A stretch of DNA of 64,000 nucleotides from NCBI GenBank assembly GCA_016709995.1, contig JADJLQ010000001.1, positions 3,196,001 through 3,260,000 on the forward strand, written 5' to 3'. Position numbers and translations under genes: made by a program. The notes beneath the pieces are model-generated. The model saw only the letters and a program-made list of their open reading frames with translations, ran no database searches and was not told where the DNA came from. Source of the stretch: Saprospiraceae bacterium. GTDB taxonomy: Bacteria; Bacteroidota; Bacteroidia; Chitinophagales; Saprospiraceae. How positions within the stretch are numbered: position 1 is the stretch's first letter; each line of letters starts with the position of its first letter. This document shows positions 36,116-46,510 of the stretch, piece by piece.

Positions 36116-38647
36116 ATGAGACATGTGATTTTTTGGTTTTGTTTTTTGTCAGTGGAGATTGGCCTCATAAGTGCTCAAACCAATTTTATCAAAAAAACAA
36201 AGGCTACTGCTCCGTATCCAAAATACCGGGTTTGGACCTCACCATCTTCGGGGGAAGAGCCCAGGTGGAATTCACCGAGTTTTGAGTGGCCTTCAAGAAA
36301 AAAATCAAAATACAGTATCCGTGTTTCCACATCCAGAAGTTTTCAAGTAAACCTGATTGAACGTACTGATCTGCCGTATGCTATTTTCAATCCTCACCAG
36401 GAGCTTCAATCAGGTATATGGTATTGGCAGCATAAGATTAATGCCGACGCCTGGAGCCCTATAGATTCCTTTACCATAAAGTCTACCACCCCTACATTTG
36501 ATGCCCCTGCCATCAATACAGTGTTGGCCAATATTCCTGTGGTACACCCTAGAGTACTTATTCAAAAAAAGGATATCGCTACATTGCGTACCACCTCAAA
36601 AAACCTTAAAGAATCCAATCTTATCATAGAAAAGGCAAATCTTGATCTAACCCAGCTACTGCCAGATGAATCATTGGCGCTTCCTACCTTTTCTGGCAAA
36701 GACGATTTTGAAAATGAGAAAATAGCCCAGAACGCCAGTAAAGTGCTGGGGTGGCGAGTACATCAGGCGGTATTAGGTTTCAGTCAGGCTTACCTGCTTA
36801 CAGGGGATGAAAAATATTTTATCGCTGCAAAAAAATGGATGCTGCAAGTCGCAAAATGGGATCCAAACGGAGCTACCCATACTAATAATTTTGGTGATGC
36901 CGGCATTATGTCCGGACTTGCAGTTGGTGTCGATTCTTTTTGGGACCTTTTGTCACCAGATGAAAGAAGTCTTATCATGAGTCATGTGGCTGTTCGTGCT
37001 GATCAATTTTATAAGCTGTGGATTGGTCAGGTAGAGAGTCGGTCCTCCTCCATGCATGTATGGCAACACATCATGCATCACCTACTGCAAACTTCATTGG
37101 CCTTGAAAGGAGAGTTGCCGGCTGCCTCTAAATGGATGGAATACATCTATGAACTGTGGATAGCGCAATCACCTAAGATGGCAGAAGAAGATGGTGCCTG
37201 GTTTAATGGTACTTCCTATTTTGGTATGAACATGTTGACTTTGGTAGATGTCTCAACCATTTTCAAAGATCTGACCGGGGTCGATTTTATGGTTTCTCCC
37301 TGGTTTAAAAACAATCCAAGGTGGTTGATGTATGCTTTCCCCCCCGGTTCCATCGCTGACGGATTTTCAAATGATGGCGATAAACATCCTCGCCCTCCGC
37401 TTAATTATGCCGGATATACAGATGTCTTGTCAAAGATCTTCCAGGATCCATACGCTGCCTGGTATTCAAAGGCCGTGACCAACTCACTGACCAAAGAACT
37501 TTCTGATGACCAAGACTTTAGCTGGTTCAGGATAAAAACCGGGTCCAAGCTCAAAACACCTATGCCTGTAGATGAATCGGTCATTCCACAAGCTGCAGTA
37601 TTCCCGGAAGGTGGCGTCGCTTACATGCATACCACCGTTCAGCATGAAGCGAACGACCTGATGCTGTCTTTACGAAGTAGTCCTTTTGGGCCTATGGGTC
37701 ATGCACACGCTGATCAAAACACCTTCAATATCGCTTATGGAGGAAAAAGGCTTTTTAATAACACTGGTTATCGACCTGCCATGGGTGATCCGCATTTCTT
37801 AGACTGGTACAAGCATACCCGAGGGCACAATGGTATATTGATCGATGGCCAGGGTCAGCCATTCAATGCCAGTGCTTATGGTTGGATACCAAGATTTCTG
37901 CACGGCAAAGACATCTCCTATGCCGTCGGTGATGCGTCCAATGCTTATGCCGCCTTTGATGAAGGTCAAAAAATAGACTATGGAATGAAAACCTTTAGGC
38001 GTCATTATATCATGCTCCGACCTTCAATTATAATCATATATGATGAACTAAAAGCTGATCACCCTGCTGAATGGACCTGGCTGTTGCACAATGATAATGG
38101 ATTGGCAGTTGACGAAGAGACACATTGTATTACCGCAGAGAGTGAAGTCGCCAGATCAATGGTCATGCTTTATTCATCTGCTCCAATTTCATATAATATC
38201 ACTGATCAGTTTACCATTCCTGTTGACAATTGGACAAAAAAGATTGATGAAGAAGGCGATACCATTACCTTTAAAAATCAATGGCATTTCAAAGGTACCA
38301 GTGATCAAAAATCTACAGACATGCGTTACCTGGCTATCATACAGGTTAAACCCGATGGTTCATTTGAAAAAATAGTTCCTGGAAGTCATACCGGTTTATT
38401 CGCCGTGGGAGATTGGAAAGTCGACGCCGCATTAGATGCCTCTAAGCCGGCCAGTATTAAAGTTTGGAATGATAAAACCGGCGCCGGTTTGGTTTCGAAT
38501 GGGCCTTTGATGAGCCGGGGTAAAGCATTTAATGGAAAGCAAAGTGAAAGCTCTAAATTGTTTGAAGTCATTGACAACAATGAAAAATTTCAAGAAGTTG
38601 TTGATGAAGTACCACGAGTGCTTAAAAACCTGTTTCAAAATAGATAA
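36116..38647 (+). CDS. Heparinase II/III-like polysaccharide lyase with DUF4962 domain (copy 1)
   Basis: An 843-residue secreted lyase with signal peptide (to LISAQ) and an N-terminal DUF4962-type domain (about 35-130). An alpha-toroid with the MHVWQHIMHH histidines follows. The heparinase II/III-like beta-sandwich contains SSPFGPMGHAHADQNTFNIA, then GYRPAMGDPHF and TRGHNGILIDGQGQPF. Such enzymes cleave uronic-acid glycosidic bonds by beta-elimination. Candidate substrates are glycosaminoglycans or sulfated algal uronans. The exact PL family is uncertain (PL33 or PL12-like by domain order). It is immediately followed by a near-copy, so a tandem duplication occurred. Confidence 0.85.
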   Translation: MRHVIFWFCFLSVEIGLISAQTNFIKKTKATAPYPKYRVWTSPSSGEEPRWNSPSFEWPSRKKSKYSIRVSTSRSFQVNLIERTDLPYAIFNPHQELQSGIWYWQHKINADAWSPIDSFTIKSTTPTFDAPAINTVLANIPVVHPRVLIQKKDIATLRTTSKNLKESNLIIEKANLDLTQLLPDESLALPTFSGKDDFENEKIAQNASKVLGWRVHQAVLGFSQAYLLTGDEKYFIAAKKWMLQVAKWDPNGATHTNNFGDAGIMSGLAVGVDSFWDLLSPDERSLIMSHVAVRADQFYKLWIGQVESRSSSMHVWQHIMHHLLQTSLALKGELPAASKWMEYIYELWIAQSPKMAEEDGAWFNGTSYFGMNMLTLVDVSTIFKDLTGVDFMVSPWFKNNPRWLMYAFPPGSIADGFSNDGDKHPRPPLNYAGYTDVLSKIFQDPYAAWYSKAVTNSLTKELSDDQDFSWFRIKTGSKLKTPMPVDESVIPQAAVFPEGGVAYMHTTVQHEANDLMLSLRSSPFGPMGHAHADQNTFNIAYGGKRLFNNTGYRPAMGDPHFLDWYKHTRGHNGILIDGQGQPFNASAYGWIPRFLHGKDISYAVGDASNAYAAFDEGQKIDYGMKTFRRHYIMLRPSIIIIYDELKADHPAEWTWLLHNDNGLAVDEETHCITAESEVARSMVMLYSSAPISYNITDQFTIPVDNWTKKIDEEGDTITFKNQWHFKGTSDQKSTDMRYLAIIQVKPDGSFEKIVPGSHTGLFAVGDWKVDAALDASKPASIKVWNDKTGAGLVSNGPLMSRGKAFNGKQSESSKLFEVIDNNEKFQEVVDEVPRVLKNLFQNR

Positions 38648-38686
38648 ACAGTAAGTTGTGATCTTTCCAAAATTTTATAAATTCAA

Positions 38687-41223
38687 ATGAAACATCTGTT
38701 ATACTTTTTCTTTTTTATTTTGATGTGTAATGGATCTGCTATTTCGCAGAATGAACAGGCGATGTTCAAAGTTGATGCTCCTGTGATCTACCCCAAAATT
38801 CGTATTTGGACCAGTCCGGCATTAGATGAAGAACCTGCATTCAACTCTCCCAGTTTTCAATGGCCGTCAACAAAGAAAGGATCTTATGGGATCAGAATGT
38901 CGACTTTAAAAGATTTTTCTGATCACCGGATCGAAAAACACGGAATCCCTTTTGCTATTTTTAATCCACATACTAAACTTTCAGTCGGTAAGTGGTACTG
39001 GCAATTCAAAACCGAAAAAGGCAATTGGGGAAAAATAGATTCCTTTGAAATCACCCGGTCAACACCGAATTTTTTGGTACCTGAATTTAGTAAGTTGGTC
39101 GATAAAATAAGTGTCTCACACCCGAGAGTTCTTGCTTCAAAAGAATTATTACCTGATTTAAGATATAGAACGCTGAATTACAAGGAATACATTTTTGTCA
39201 TTAACGAAGCTAATAAGTATCTTAACGAATCTCTCCCTGATGAAAGCTCAGGCAAGCCTAAAATTCAAGGCAAAAATGATTATGAAAACGAAAAGCTAGC
39301 CCTTCATGCCAGCAAAGAATTAGGAGGTAGAATTAGTGAGCCTTTGGCTTTCATGTCCAAAGCATTCATCCTGACCGGAGATCAAAAATATTTTGTCGCT
39401 GCAAAAAAATGGATGCTGGATGCTTCGGCGCTTGATCCCGATGGCATAACAGTGTTGGGCAACTTTGGTGATGGCAGCATCATGTCAAGTCTGGCCATTG
39501 GTGTAGATACCTTTTGGGAATTGCTCACTACTGCAGAACGTGAAACCATAGTTAAACAGGTCTCTGCCCGTGCCAATCGATTCTATGATCAATGGCGCAA
39601 TCAGGTTGAGGTAAGATCGTCTTCTATGCATGTATGGCAAGGTCTTCTTTTGGATCTTTACAGGACCTCTATGGCTTTGATGCATGAGACAGGAGACGCA
39701 CCTAAATGGATGGAATACGTATATGAATTGTGGATAGCCCAGGCTCCTAAAATGGCGGAGACGGATGGTAGTTGGTTTAATGGAATTGGTTATTTCAAGT
39801 TGAATACCTTGGCTATGCTTGAAATTGCTTTTTCACTAAAAGACCTCACTGGAGTAGATTTTTTAAGCAATCCGTGGTACAAGAACAATCCTAGGTGGAT
39901 GATGTACGCATTTCCTCCGGGTTCAGTCACGGATGGTTTTTGCAATGGTAGTGATGGCAATGCTCAAACTGTCATTCGAAATGCAGCGTATGTGCACTTA
40001 TCTTCTGCTATATTCAATGATCCATATTCAGCTTGGTATGCTGCTGAATCTTTGAAGACACTTAATTATTCTGTTCACGATGATCCGGAGTTCTATTGGT
40101 TTCGGATTGTGCGAGGAAATACATGGAACATGCCGAAGCCCATCGATCACTTTGATCTTCCACAAGCGGCTGTCTTTCTAGAGGGAGGTGTTGCTTATAT
40201 GCATACTGCCTTGCAGGACTCCAAAAATGATTTAATGCTGTCCCTGCGCAGCAGTCCATTTGGGCCTTTGGCTCACGCACATGCGGAGCAGAACACCTTC
40301 AACTTAGCGTACGGTGGCAAAAAGCTTTTTACAACACCGGGTACCGCATCAATATGGGCGATCCACACTTCATGGGTTGGTATAAAGATACCCGTGGGCA
40401 CAATGGTGTTTTGATAGATGGCCTTGGGCAACCATTCAATGCAGGTGCTTATGGATGGATTCCAAGATTTCTACATGGTAAAGTAATTTCATATGCAGTA
40501 GGTGATGCTTCGAATGCTTATTCAGGATTCGATGAAGGCGAAAAGATTGATCTGGGTATGAAAACCTTCCGGCGTCATTATATCATGCTTCGACCTTCCG
40601 TTATGGTGCTATATGATGAATTGGAAGCAGATCATCCAGCAGCATGGACTTGGCTTTTGCACAATGAAGATGGATTCCAGGCAGACCCATTATCTAAAAC
40701 ACTGCTCGCTCATAATCAGACAGCCAAAGCTAAGGTTTCTTTATACAGTTCTTCACCAATAGATTTCGTTTTGACGGATACATTTTCAGTATCTGTAGAA
40801 AATTGGAAACAGAAAAGGGATGAGGATGGTGAACTTTTGGAGATGAAAAACCAATGGCATTTTAGTGGAGTCACCAGGGAAAAAACTAGGAAGATGCGGT
40901 ATTTGGCCATTTTTCAAATAAAGCCTGATGGAAAGTTTGAGGAAATTGATGCTAAAGAAACCCTTGGTGTGTTTAGCTTTGGCGGTTGGGAAATCAAAGC
41001 AGAAATGGATGTATCAAAGCCGGCCAGTATCAAAGTTTGGAGTGATCGGTTGGGCGCCAGTTTGGTTTCTGAAGGCAGTTTGATCAGCAAGGGTACTACA
41101 TTTAATGGAGCTACCTCTGAAAGTTCTAAGCTCCTGGAGATCATCGATGGAAAACAATCTTTTCAGGAAACAATGGACCAAATACCAAATTCAATCAAAA
41201 TAGTATTGAATAGGAATCATTGA
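38687..41223 (+). pseudogene. Heparinase II/III-like polysaccharide lyase, copy 2, frameshifted
   Basis: A tandem paralogue of the preceding lyase with the same domains: FNSPSFQWPSTKKGSYGIRM in the N-terminal domain, SMHVWQGLLLDLYRT, and the HAHAEQNTFNLAYGGKKLF core. Around 40331 the frame breaks: KKLF is followed by out-of-frame sequence, while the second frame reads GDPHFMGWYKDTRGHNGVL and runs to the stop at 41223. One missing A in the AACAAC region restores KLFNNTGYR and gives an 845-residue protein, almost the length of copy 1 (843). The catalytic region is split by the break, so the product is dead unless the indel is a sequence error. Elsewhere the gene is well preserved. Confidence 0.82.
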
Positions 41224-41293
41224 TTATTGACCCTATCTTAAAGCACCAAAGAGCAAAAAGCCAATCGCAATACAAATATTTAAAATCAACAAA

Positions 41294-42745
41294 ATGAGTA
41301 ATCCAGCCAAGAAAGTCTTTAGTTTGTTACCTTTTGCGTTCATTGGAATTGGGGTTTTGTCTGTGCTGTTATTTTCTTCCCATAAATCAGTGCCAGCCAA
41401 TAAACCAAATTTTATCTTCATTCTTACAGATGATCAAGGTTGGACAAGCACCTCTCAGTTGATGGACGATAAGCTGCCGAATTCAAAAAGTGATTACTTT
41501 GAAACGCTGCAGTTCGAACGATTCGCTGCAAAGGGAATGCGTTTTACCAATGGCTATGCTCCATGTGCTTTGTGCTGTCCCACCAGGAGAAGTATCCAAT
41601 TTGGGCAGACACCTGCACGCCAGGGAGATGCAGATTTCAAACAGAACTATCATCCTGATTTCAAAAAAGTTACAGCTATTCCCCAAATGTTGAAATCCAT
41701 TTCACCGGAGTACCGGGCTGCCCATTTTGGGAAGTGGGATTTACGTGCTGATATTTTTCCTGAAGACCTGGGCTATGACGAAAGCGATGGTGATACCGGA
41801 AACAATAATGGTGACATGAACTCCACCAAAAAGACTAAGTGGTCGGATCTTTTTTTGAACAATGATCCGAAACGCATTGAGAGCATTACCAAAAGAGCCT
41901 TAAACTTCATGAATCGCCAGGCAAAAAGTGGTCATCCCTTTTACCTTCAGGTTTCCCATTATGCTACGCATGTGGATTTCCAAACCAGAGAAAAAACCTA
42001 CGAGAAATACAGCAATAAAACGAAAGGAGCGATTCATAACAATCCCGGTTATGCAGGAATGTTGGAAGACATGGATACGGGTATAGGTAAAATATTAAAC
42101 ATGGTGGATAAATTGGGCATTGGTGACAACACCTATATCATACTCATGACCGATAATGGTGGCGTCGAATTTATCCCTCCTGTAAAAAACAAGTTTGATC
42201 ACCCCTCGACTTTTGCCAGGAAAACTAGGAATTATCCTTTGAGGGGCGGCAAGTGGACCCTGTACGAAGGTGGTATCAGAGTACCTTTCATGGTGATTGG
42301 ACCTGGCATCAAGCCTGGCAGCCAATCGGATGTCCCTGTCACAGGTTGGGATATCTTGCCTACTTTGAGTGATTTGGCAGAAAACAAGCATGCGCTTCCG
42401 CCCAATTTGGATGGCAAGAGCTTCAAGCCTTTGTTTGCATCCTCATCCACTCATCCATTCAAAAGGGAAAATGATCAGCTGGTATTTCATTATTTTGGAA
42501 ACGCCCATTCTTCCATTCGGGTTGGTGATTATAAACTCATCAAGTTTTGGAAATCAAAAAAGGTTGAACTGTATGATCTGAAAAATGATTTAGGTGAGTT
42601 AAATGATATATCCTCATCCAATAAGCCAAAAGTGAAAGAGCTGGAAACAAGATTGATGACCTATCTGGAAAGTGTGCATGCCGAAGTCTTGTACCCATCT
42701 AAAAATGCAGGCAAAAAAGAGACCGATGATGATTCTGAAGATTAA
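41294..42745 (+). CDS. Secreted sulfatase (CCPTR type), last gene of the operon
   Basis: A 483-residue type I sulfatase. It starts MSNPAKKVFSLLPFAFIGIG, a membrane/signal segment. The metal site is ILTDDQGW (Asp46, Asp47). The formylglycine motif is CCPTR (94-98) within CALCCPTRRS. Later blocks are FGKWDLRAD, MTDNGGVEF, and GGKWTLYEGGIRVPFMV near the active site. The C-terminus is Asp/Glu-rich (KKETDDDSED), like the first sulfatase's. Spacing of 70 bp from the second lyase places it in the same operon. CALCCPTRR is less common than the usual CxPSR, so its sulfatase subfamily differs from the other three. Confidence 0.92.
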   Translation: MSNPAKKVFSLLPFAFIGIGVLSVLLFSSHKSVPANKPNFIFILTDDQGWTSTSQLMDDKLPNSKSDYFETLQFERFAAKGMRFTNGYAPCALCCPTRRSIQFGQTPARQGDADFKQNYHPDFKKVTAIPQMLKSISPEYRAAHFGKWDLRADIFPEDLGYDESDGDTGNNNGDMNSTKKTKWSDLFLNNDPKRIESITKRALNFMNRQAKSGHPFYLQVSHYATHVDFQTREKTYEKYSNKTKGAIHNNPGYAGMLEDMDTGIGKILNMVDKLGIGDNTYIILMTDNGGVEFIPPVKNKFDHPSTFARKTRNYPLRGGKWTLYEGGIRVPFMVIGPGIKPGSQSDVPVTGWDILPTLSDLAENKHALPPNLDGKSFKPLFASSSTHPFKRENDQLVFHYFGNAHSSIRVGDYKLIKFWKSKKVELYDLKNDLGELNDISSSNKPKVKELETRLMTYLESVHAEVLYPSKNAGKKETDDDSED

Positions 42746-42886
42746 ATTTTATATGCGTTGGTCTTGGATTTGATAATCTAGATGATACTCCCAGGCAAAT
42801 TAATTTTCGCTTTGCTATCATTAAATGTTAAAATACACCGTAATTACTTTCATTCAAACCTCCTAATTACACAATAGCCAGATTGA

Positions 42887-42894
42887 TTATCTTT
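42887..42894 (+). promoter_or_regulatory. -7 element TATCTTTG for glycyl-tRNA synthetase
   Basis: Fits TAnnTTTG and lies 86 bp before the glycyl-tRNA synthetase ATG. No clear -33 TTTG is seen at the right distance. Confidence 0.4.
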
Positions 42895-42979
42895 GCGGGC
42901 TCCAATTTCTGAGTAGGGTCATGCCACGGGCAGTGATGCAGACTCTTATCCTTGGAATTGGGTTAAAAAACTTAAAAAT

Positions 42980-44548
42980 ATGGCTATTGCTCCGGAAGAT
43001 GTCTTTAAAAAATTAGTGTCCCATTGTAAAGAATATGGCTTTGTATTTCCCGCCTCCGAGATCTATGATGGACCAGGGGCCATATACGACTATGGACCAT
43101 ACGGTGCGCAGTTGCGCAACCATATCAAAGAATATTGGTGGAAAGCCATGGTCCAGATGCACGAGAATATCGTAGGTATTGACGCTGCCATCTTTATGCA
43201 TCCGACTACCTGGAAGGCTTCAGGACATGTAGATGCCTTTAATGATCCTCTGGTGGACAATAAGGACTCCAAAAAAAGATATCGCGCAGATGTACTGATT
43301 GAGGACTTTATCGCCAAACTGGAAGACAAGGTCAATAAAGAAGCAGAAAAAGGACGAAAGCGATTCGGCGAGGCTTTCGATGAGGCTCAGTTTAAGGCAA
43401 CGCATCCTCAAGCCTCAAAATGGCATAGCCAATCCATTGAAGTCAATGATCGGCTCCAGGCTGCGATGCGGGACAAAGATATGGCAGCCCTCAAGCAGAT
43501 TATTGAAGATTGTGAAATAGCAGATCCAGACAGCGGCTCACGCAATTGGACCGAAGTGAGGCAGTTCAATCTCATGTTCAGCACCCAGCTCGGCAATATC
43601 GCCGGCGAAGAAGGCAAGCTTTATCTGAGACCGGAGACTGCACAGGGTATTTTTGTCAATTTTCTCAATGTGCAGAAAACTACCCGTCAAAAACTTCCAT
43701 TCGGTATAGCCCAGATCGGCAAAGCATTTAGAAATGAAATCGTAGCCCGCCAGTTTATCTTTCGTATGCGCGAATTTGAACAAATGGAAATGCAATTTTT
43801 TGTCAAGCCCGGCGAAGAAATGAAATGGTATAATTATTGGAAGAAAATGCGCCTCGCCTGGCATCTGGCCATCGGGAGCCCGGCAGAAAAACTGCGCTAC
43901 CATGACCATGAAAACCTGGCCCATTATGCCAATGCAGCAGTCGACATTCAATACGATTTTCCTTTCGGCTTTAAAGAAATAGAAGGCATCCATAGCAGGA
44001 CTGATTTTGATCTCACCCAGCATCAAAAATACAGTGGCAAGAAAATGCAATACTTTGATCCCGAAGCCAACGAGTCTTATGTGCCTTATGTGGTAGAGAC
44101 TTCGATAGGGTTGGATAGAATGTTCCTTGCGATCATGTCCCAGGCTTTTCAGGAAGATATCGTGCCAGACGCAGATGGCAAAGAAAGTACACGACTGGTA
44201 CTCAAACTCCATCCTGCACTTGCGCCTGTGAAGTGTGCGATCTTACCCTTGCTAAAAAATGATGACCGCCTTACTTCCAAAGCCCAGGAGGTATTCAATC
44301 AACTCAAATATTCTTTTAATTGTCAATATGATGAAAAAGATGCGATCGGCCGGCGCTATCGTCGCCAGGATGCCATCGGTACTCCCTATTGCGTGACCAT
44401 CGATCATGACACCTTAGAAAATAATACCGTAACCATTCGCGACAGAGATACTTTAATACAAGATCGGGTGTCGATAGATAAAGTGAGTGAGATCATCCTG
44501 GGCAGAATAGACATCAACAAGGTTTTAAGAACCATAGATGTACCATGA
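42980..44548 (+). CDS. glyQS: Glycyl-tRNA synthetase, homodimeric type
   Basis: Class II aminoacyl-tRNA synthetase charging tRNA-Gly, 522 residues. It is of the alpha2 type also found in eukaryotes and archaea. The N-terminus contains FPASEIYDGPGAIYDYGPYG (motif near 25-45). Class II motif 2 is seen around FRNEIVARQFIFRMREFEQME. The motif 3 region lies near SIGLDRMFLAI, and the C-terminal anticodon-binding domain runs from about 420 to 520 (ending LGRIDINKVLRTIDVP). It is complete and unremarkable, a housekeeping gene with its own promoter. Confidence 0.97.
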   Translation: MAIAPEDVFKKLVSHCKEYGFVFPASEIYDGPGAIYDYGPYGAQLRNHIKEYWWKAMVQMHENIVGIDAAIFMHPTTWKASGHVDAFNDPLVDNKDSKKRYRADVLIEDFIAKLEDKVNKEAEKGRKRFGEAFDEAQFKATHPQASKWHSQSIEVNDRLQAAMRDKDMAALKQIIEDCEIADPDSGSRNWTEVRQFNLMFSTQLGNIAGEEGKLYLRPETAQGIFVNFLNVQKTTRQKLPFGIAQIGKAFRNEIVARQFIFRMREFEQMEMQFFVKPGEEMKWYNYWKKMRLAWHLAIGSPAEKLRYHDHENLAHYANAAVDIQYDFPFGFKEIEGIHSRTDFDLTQHQKYSGKKMQYFDPEANESYVPYVVETSIGLDRMFLAIMSQAFQEDIVPDADGKESTRLVLKLHPALAPVKCAILPLLKNDDRLTSKAQEVFNQLKYSFNCQYDEKDAIGRRYRRQDAIGTPYCVTIDHDTLENNTVTIRDRDTLIQDRVSIDKVSEIILGRIDINKVLRTIDVP

Positions 44549-44579
44549 TGAATAAAATTTTAAGCCATTTGATGATCTT

Positions 44580-46418
44580 TCATTGCTTAGCTTCTATCAG
44601 TTGTTTTAGCTTTTCATTGTAAAACCTGGCATGCTCCGTATCATTTAACTCGTCCCGGTAGATTTTGACCAATTGGCTGAGGGTGTTTTTATCTTTTGGA
44701 TCCAGGTCGTTCAATTTTTTGTAATATTCTACTGCTTTTTGGGGTTGATTCGTATCAGCATATAAGGTTGCCATCTCATGATACAATAGAGCCGACTTCA
44801 GCCCTTTGGATTCTGCCATTTGATATTCTCTGGTAGCCATTGCATCATTTTGCATCATTCTGTAGGTAATTCCCAGCTGCAAATGTGCAGTCGGCGCTTC
44901 CTGTCTGGAAGTACTTGCCATCGTCAGCTGTTTTATGGCTCCGGGGTAATCATTCCGCAATCTAAGGATAAGCCCTTTGAGTAAATGGGACAATCCATAT
45001 CCATCATAAAGACCAATAGATTTATCAAGCAAGCTTTGACTTTCAGCAAGGAGTGCCTCTTTGCTCGCTTGATTCATGGGATCCAGGGCCTGATTGTATT
45101 TACTTCTGGCCATTTTGGTCATTGTTCTGATACTTTGAGGAGAGTCCCTGACAGACACTTCATAGATAAGGTCATTGGTCTTCCAGTCCGGATTGCGATC
45201 CAATGTTTTAATCACCCAAAAAAGTCCAAATACACCACATATTCCAAACATTACCTTTCTCGATAAGGCTAGTTTGTTAGAAAGTGACTGAACCGCATAC
45301 ACAAACAATATCATCAAAGCCAAAGAAGGGACAAACATAAATCGTTCTGCCAAAGTAGCCCCGGTCATCACCAGGATATTGGCTGTTACACTATAAAACA
45401 GTCCGGCAAAAATCAAGGCATAACTCCACATACTTTTTGATTTGAACCCTCTGACTACCATATACACAGCGATGGTCAATATCAATAGACCTGCGTACGC
45501 CCAGGGATCAGACCACCCCCTCAAATGCAATTGATCAAAAGAATAGTCAGCCCTCAAAGTCAAAGGAAATAACATCAATTGAATATAGTGTCCTATCAAA
45601 GCCAAAGCTGCAAACCATCGCTCAGGGGCACTAAAGTAGAATAAAGCATTTTCTTCAAGAGTAAAGTTGGGCCCTGGTGTTCTGGCGATGACTTGCCTCA
45701 TAAACAGATAAAGGATCGCAGCGATCCAGATCGGCGCACAATCCGACACGATCTGTCGAATACTCTTTTCTCTAAAAAAATATAAAGTCAAAGGGGCAAC
45801 AAGAATCAATGGCAAGGCGGATTCTTTTGAGAAAAATGCCACACATGCAGTTAATCCCAGGGCCAGTCTGCTCATCAGTGAATTTGTCGGACGGAGAATT
45901 AAAATCAGACTGGATAGAATGCCGATCATACCCATGATTTCATCACGGCTTTTGAGATTGGCTACCACTTCGACATGGATAGGATGTATAGTATATAATA
46001 TCGTGATGATAAAAGGAATCCATGGGTCCAAACCTCTAAGAATTAAAGTCAGAAATACAAGGACCAGCATACAGACCAAACTGTAATAGAGTATGTGCAA
46101 AAGGTGAAATCCTGTCGGGTTCAACCCAAATATGCTTTTTTCGATAGCAAATTGGCTGATAGACAATGGACGGTAGTTGGATTCCTTTTCACCACTGTAG
46201 CCTTCAAGATTGACAGTAGAAAATATTTTAGGAATAGACTTCCACCCTTCTTGTACAAATGCATTGCCCGTGATGACCAGGGGATCGTCAAGGGTAAAAT
46301 CATATCGGATGGTGTCCAGGTTGACTACCAATGCAAGGATTATGACGAACCATTTCCATTTTCGTGAAGGCATAATGCTCGACGCCGGGTCTGGTTGAAG
46401 GTGTTTCTTTGATTTCAA
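44580..46418 (-). CDS. Membrane protein with TPR repeats (TMTC-like O-mannosyltransferase type)
   Basis: A 612-residue protein with two parts. Residues 18-400 form about ten transmembrane helices with the early DFTLDDPL loop, where the two Asp mark the usual GT-C active-site position. Residues 400-612 hold tetratricopeptide repeats (PGAIKQLTMAS, AVEYYKKLNDLDPKDKNTL). The arrangement resembles TMTC-type O-mannosyltransferases and other DUF1736/GT-C proteins. It should sit in the inner membrane and perhaps glycosylate exported proteins. It is a single gene between two housekeeping or sugar-related genes. The start may instead be the later Met at 46373, which would remove only 15 residues. Confidence 0.75.
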   Translation of the reverse strand: MKSKKHLQPDPASSIMPSRKWKWFVIILALVVNLDTIRYDFTLDDPLVITGNAFVQEGWKSIPKIFSTVNLEGYSGEKESNYRPLSISQFAIEKSIFGLNPTGFHLLHILYYSLVCMLVLVFLTLILRGLDPWIPFIITILYTIHPIHVEVVANLKSRDEIMGMIGILSSLILILRPTNSLMSRLALGLTACVAFFSKESALPLILVAPLTLYFFREKSIRQIVSDCAPIWIAAILYLFMRQVIARTPGPNFTLEENALFYFSAPERWFAALALIGHYIQLMLFPLTLRADYSFDQLHLRGWSDPWAYAGLLILTIAVYMVVRGFKSKSMWSYALIFAGLFYSVTANILVMTGATLAERFMFVPSLALMILFVYAVQSLSNKLALSRKVMFGICGVFGLFWVIKTLDRNPDWKTNDLIYEVSVRDSPQSIRTMTKMARSKYNQALDPMNQASKEALLAESQSLLDKSIGLYDGYGLSHLLKGLILRLRNDYPGAIKQLTMASTSRQEAPTAHLQLGITYRMMQNDAMATREYQMAESKGLKSALLYHEMATLYADTNQPQKAVEYYKKLNDLDPKDKNTLSQLVKIYRDELNDTEHARFYNEKLKQLIEAKQ

Positions 46419-46510
46419 TGGATTTGTTTTTCTTTGTTTGCTAAGCCAATAGCTGCTATAGTATGACTAAATTTGGAGCTGTAATTTATTAATTTATCAT
46501 TATTTACTAG

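Noticed and set aside
30638..42745. Canonical PUL with SusC/SusD
   Set aside because: The sulfatase/lyase operon has no SusC or SusD gene; the only SusCD pair is 20 kb away with a different regulator and enzymes.
43538..44212. Long antisense frame (224 codons) inside the glycyl-tRNA synthetase gene
   Set aside because: It lies fully on the opposite strand of a well-conserved essential gene, shows no recognisable domain, and reflects the codon use of the sense frame.
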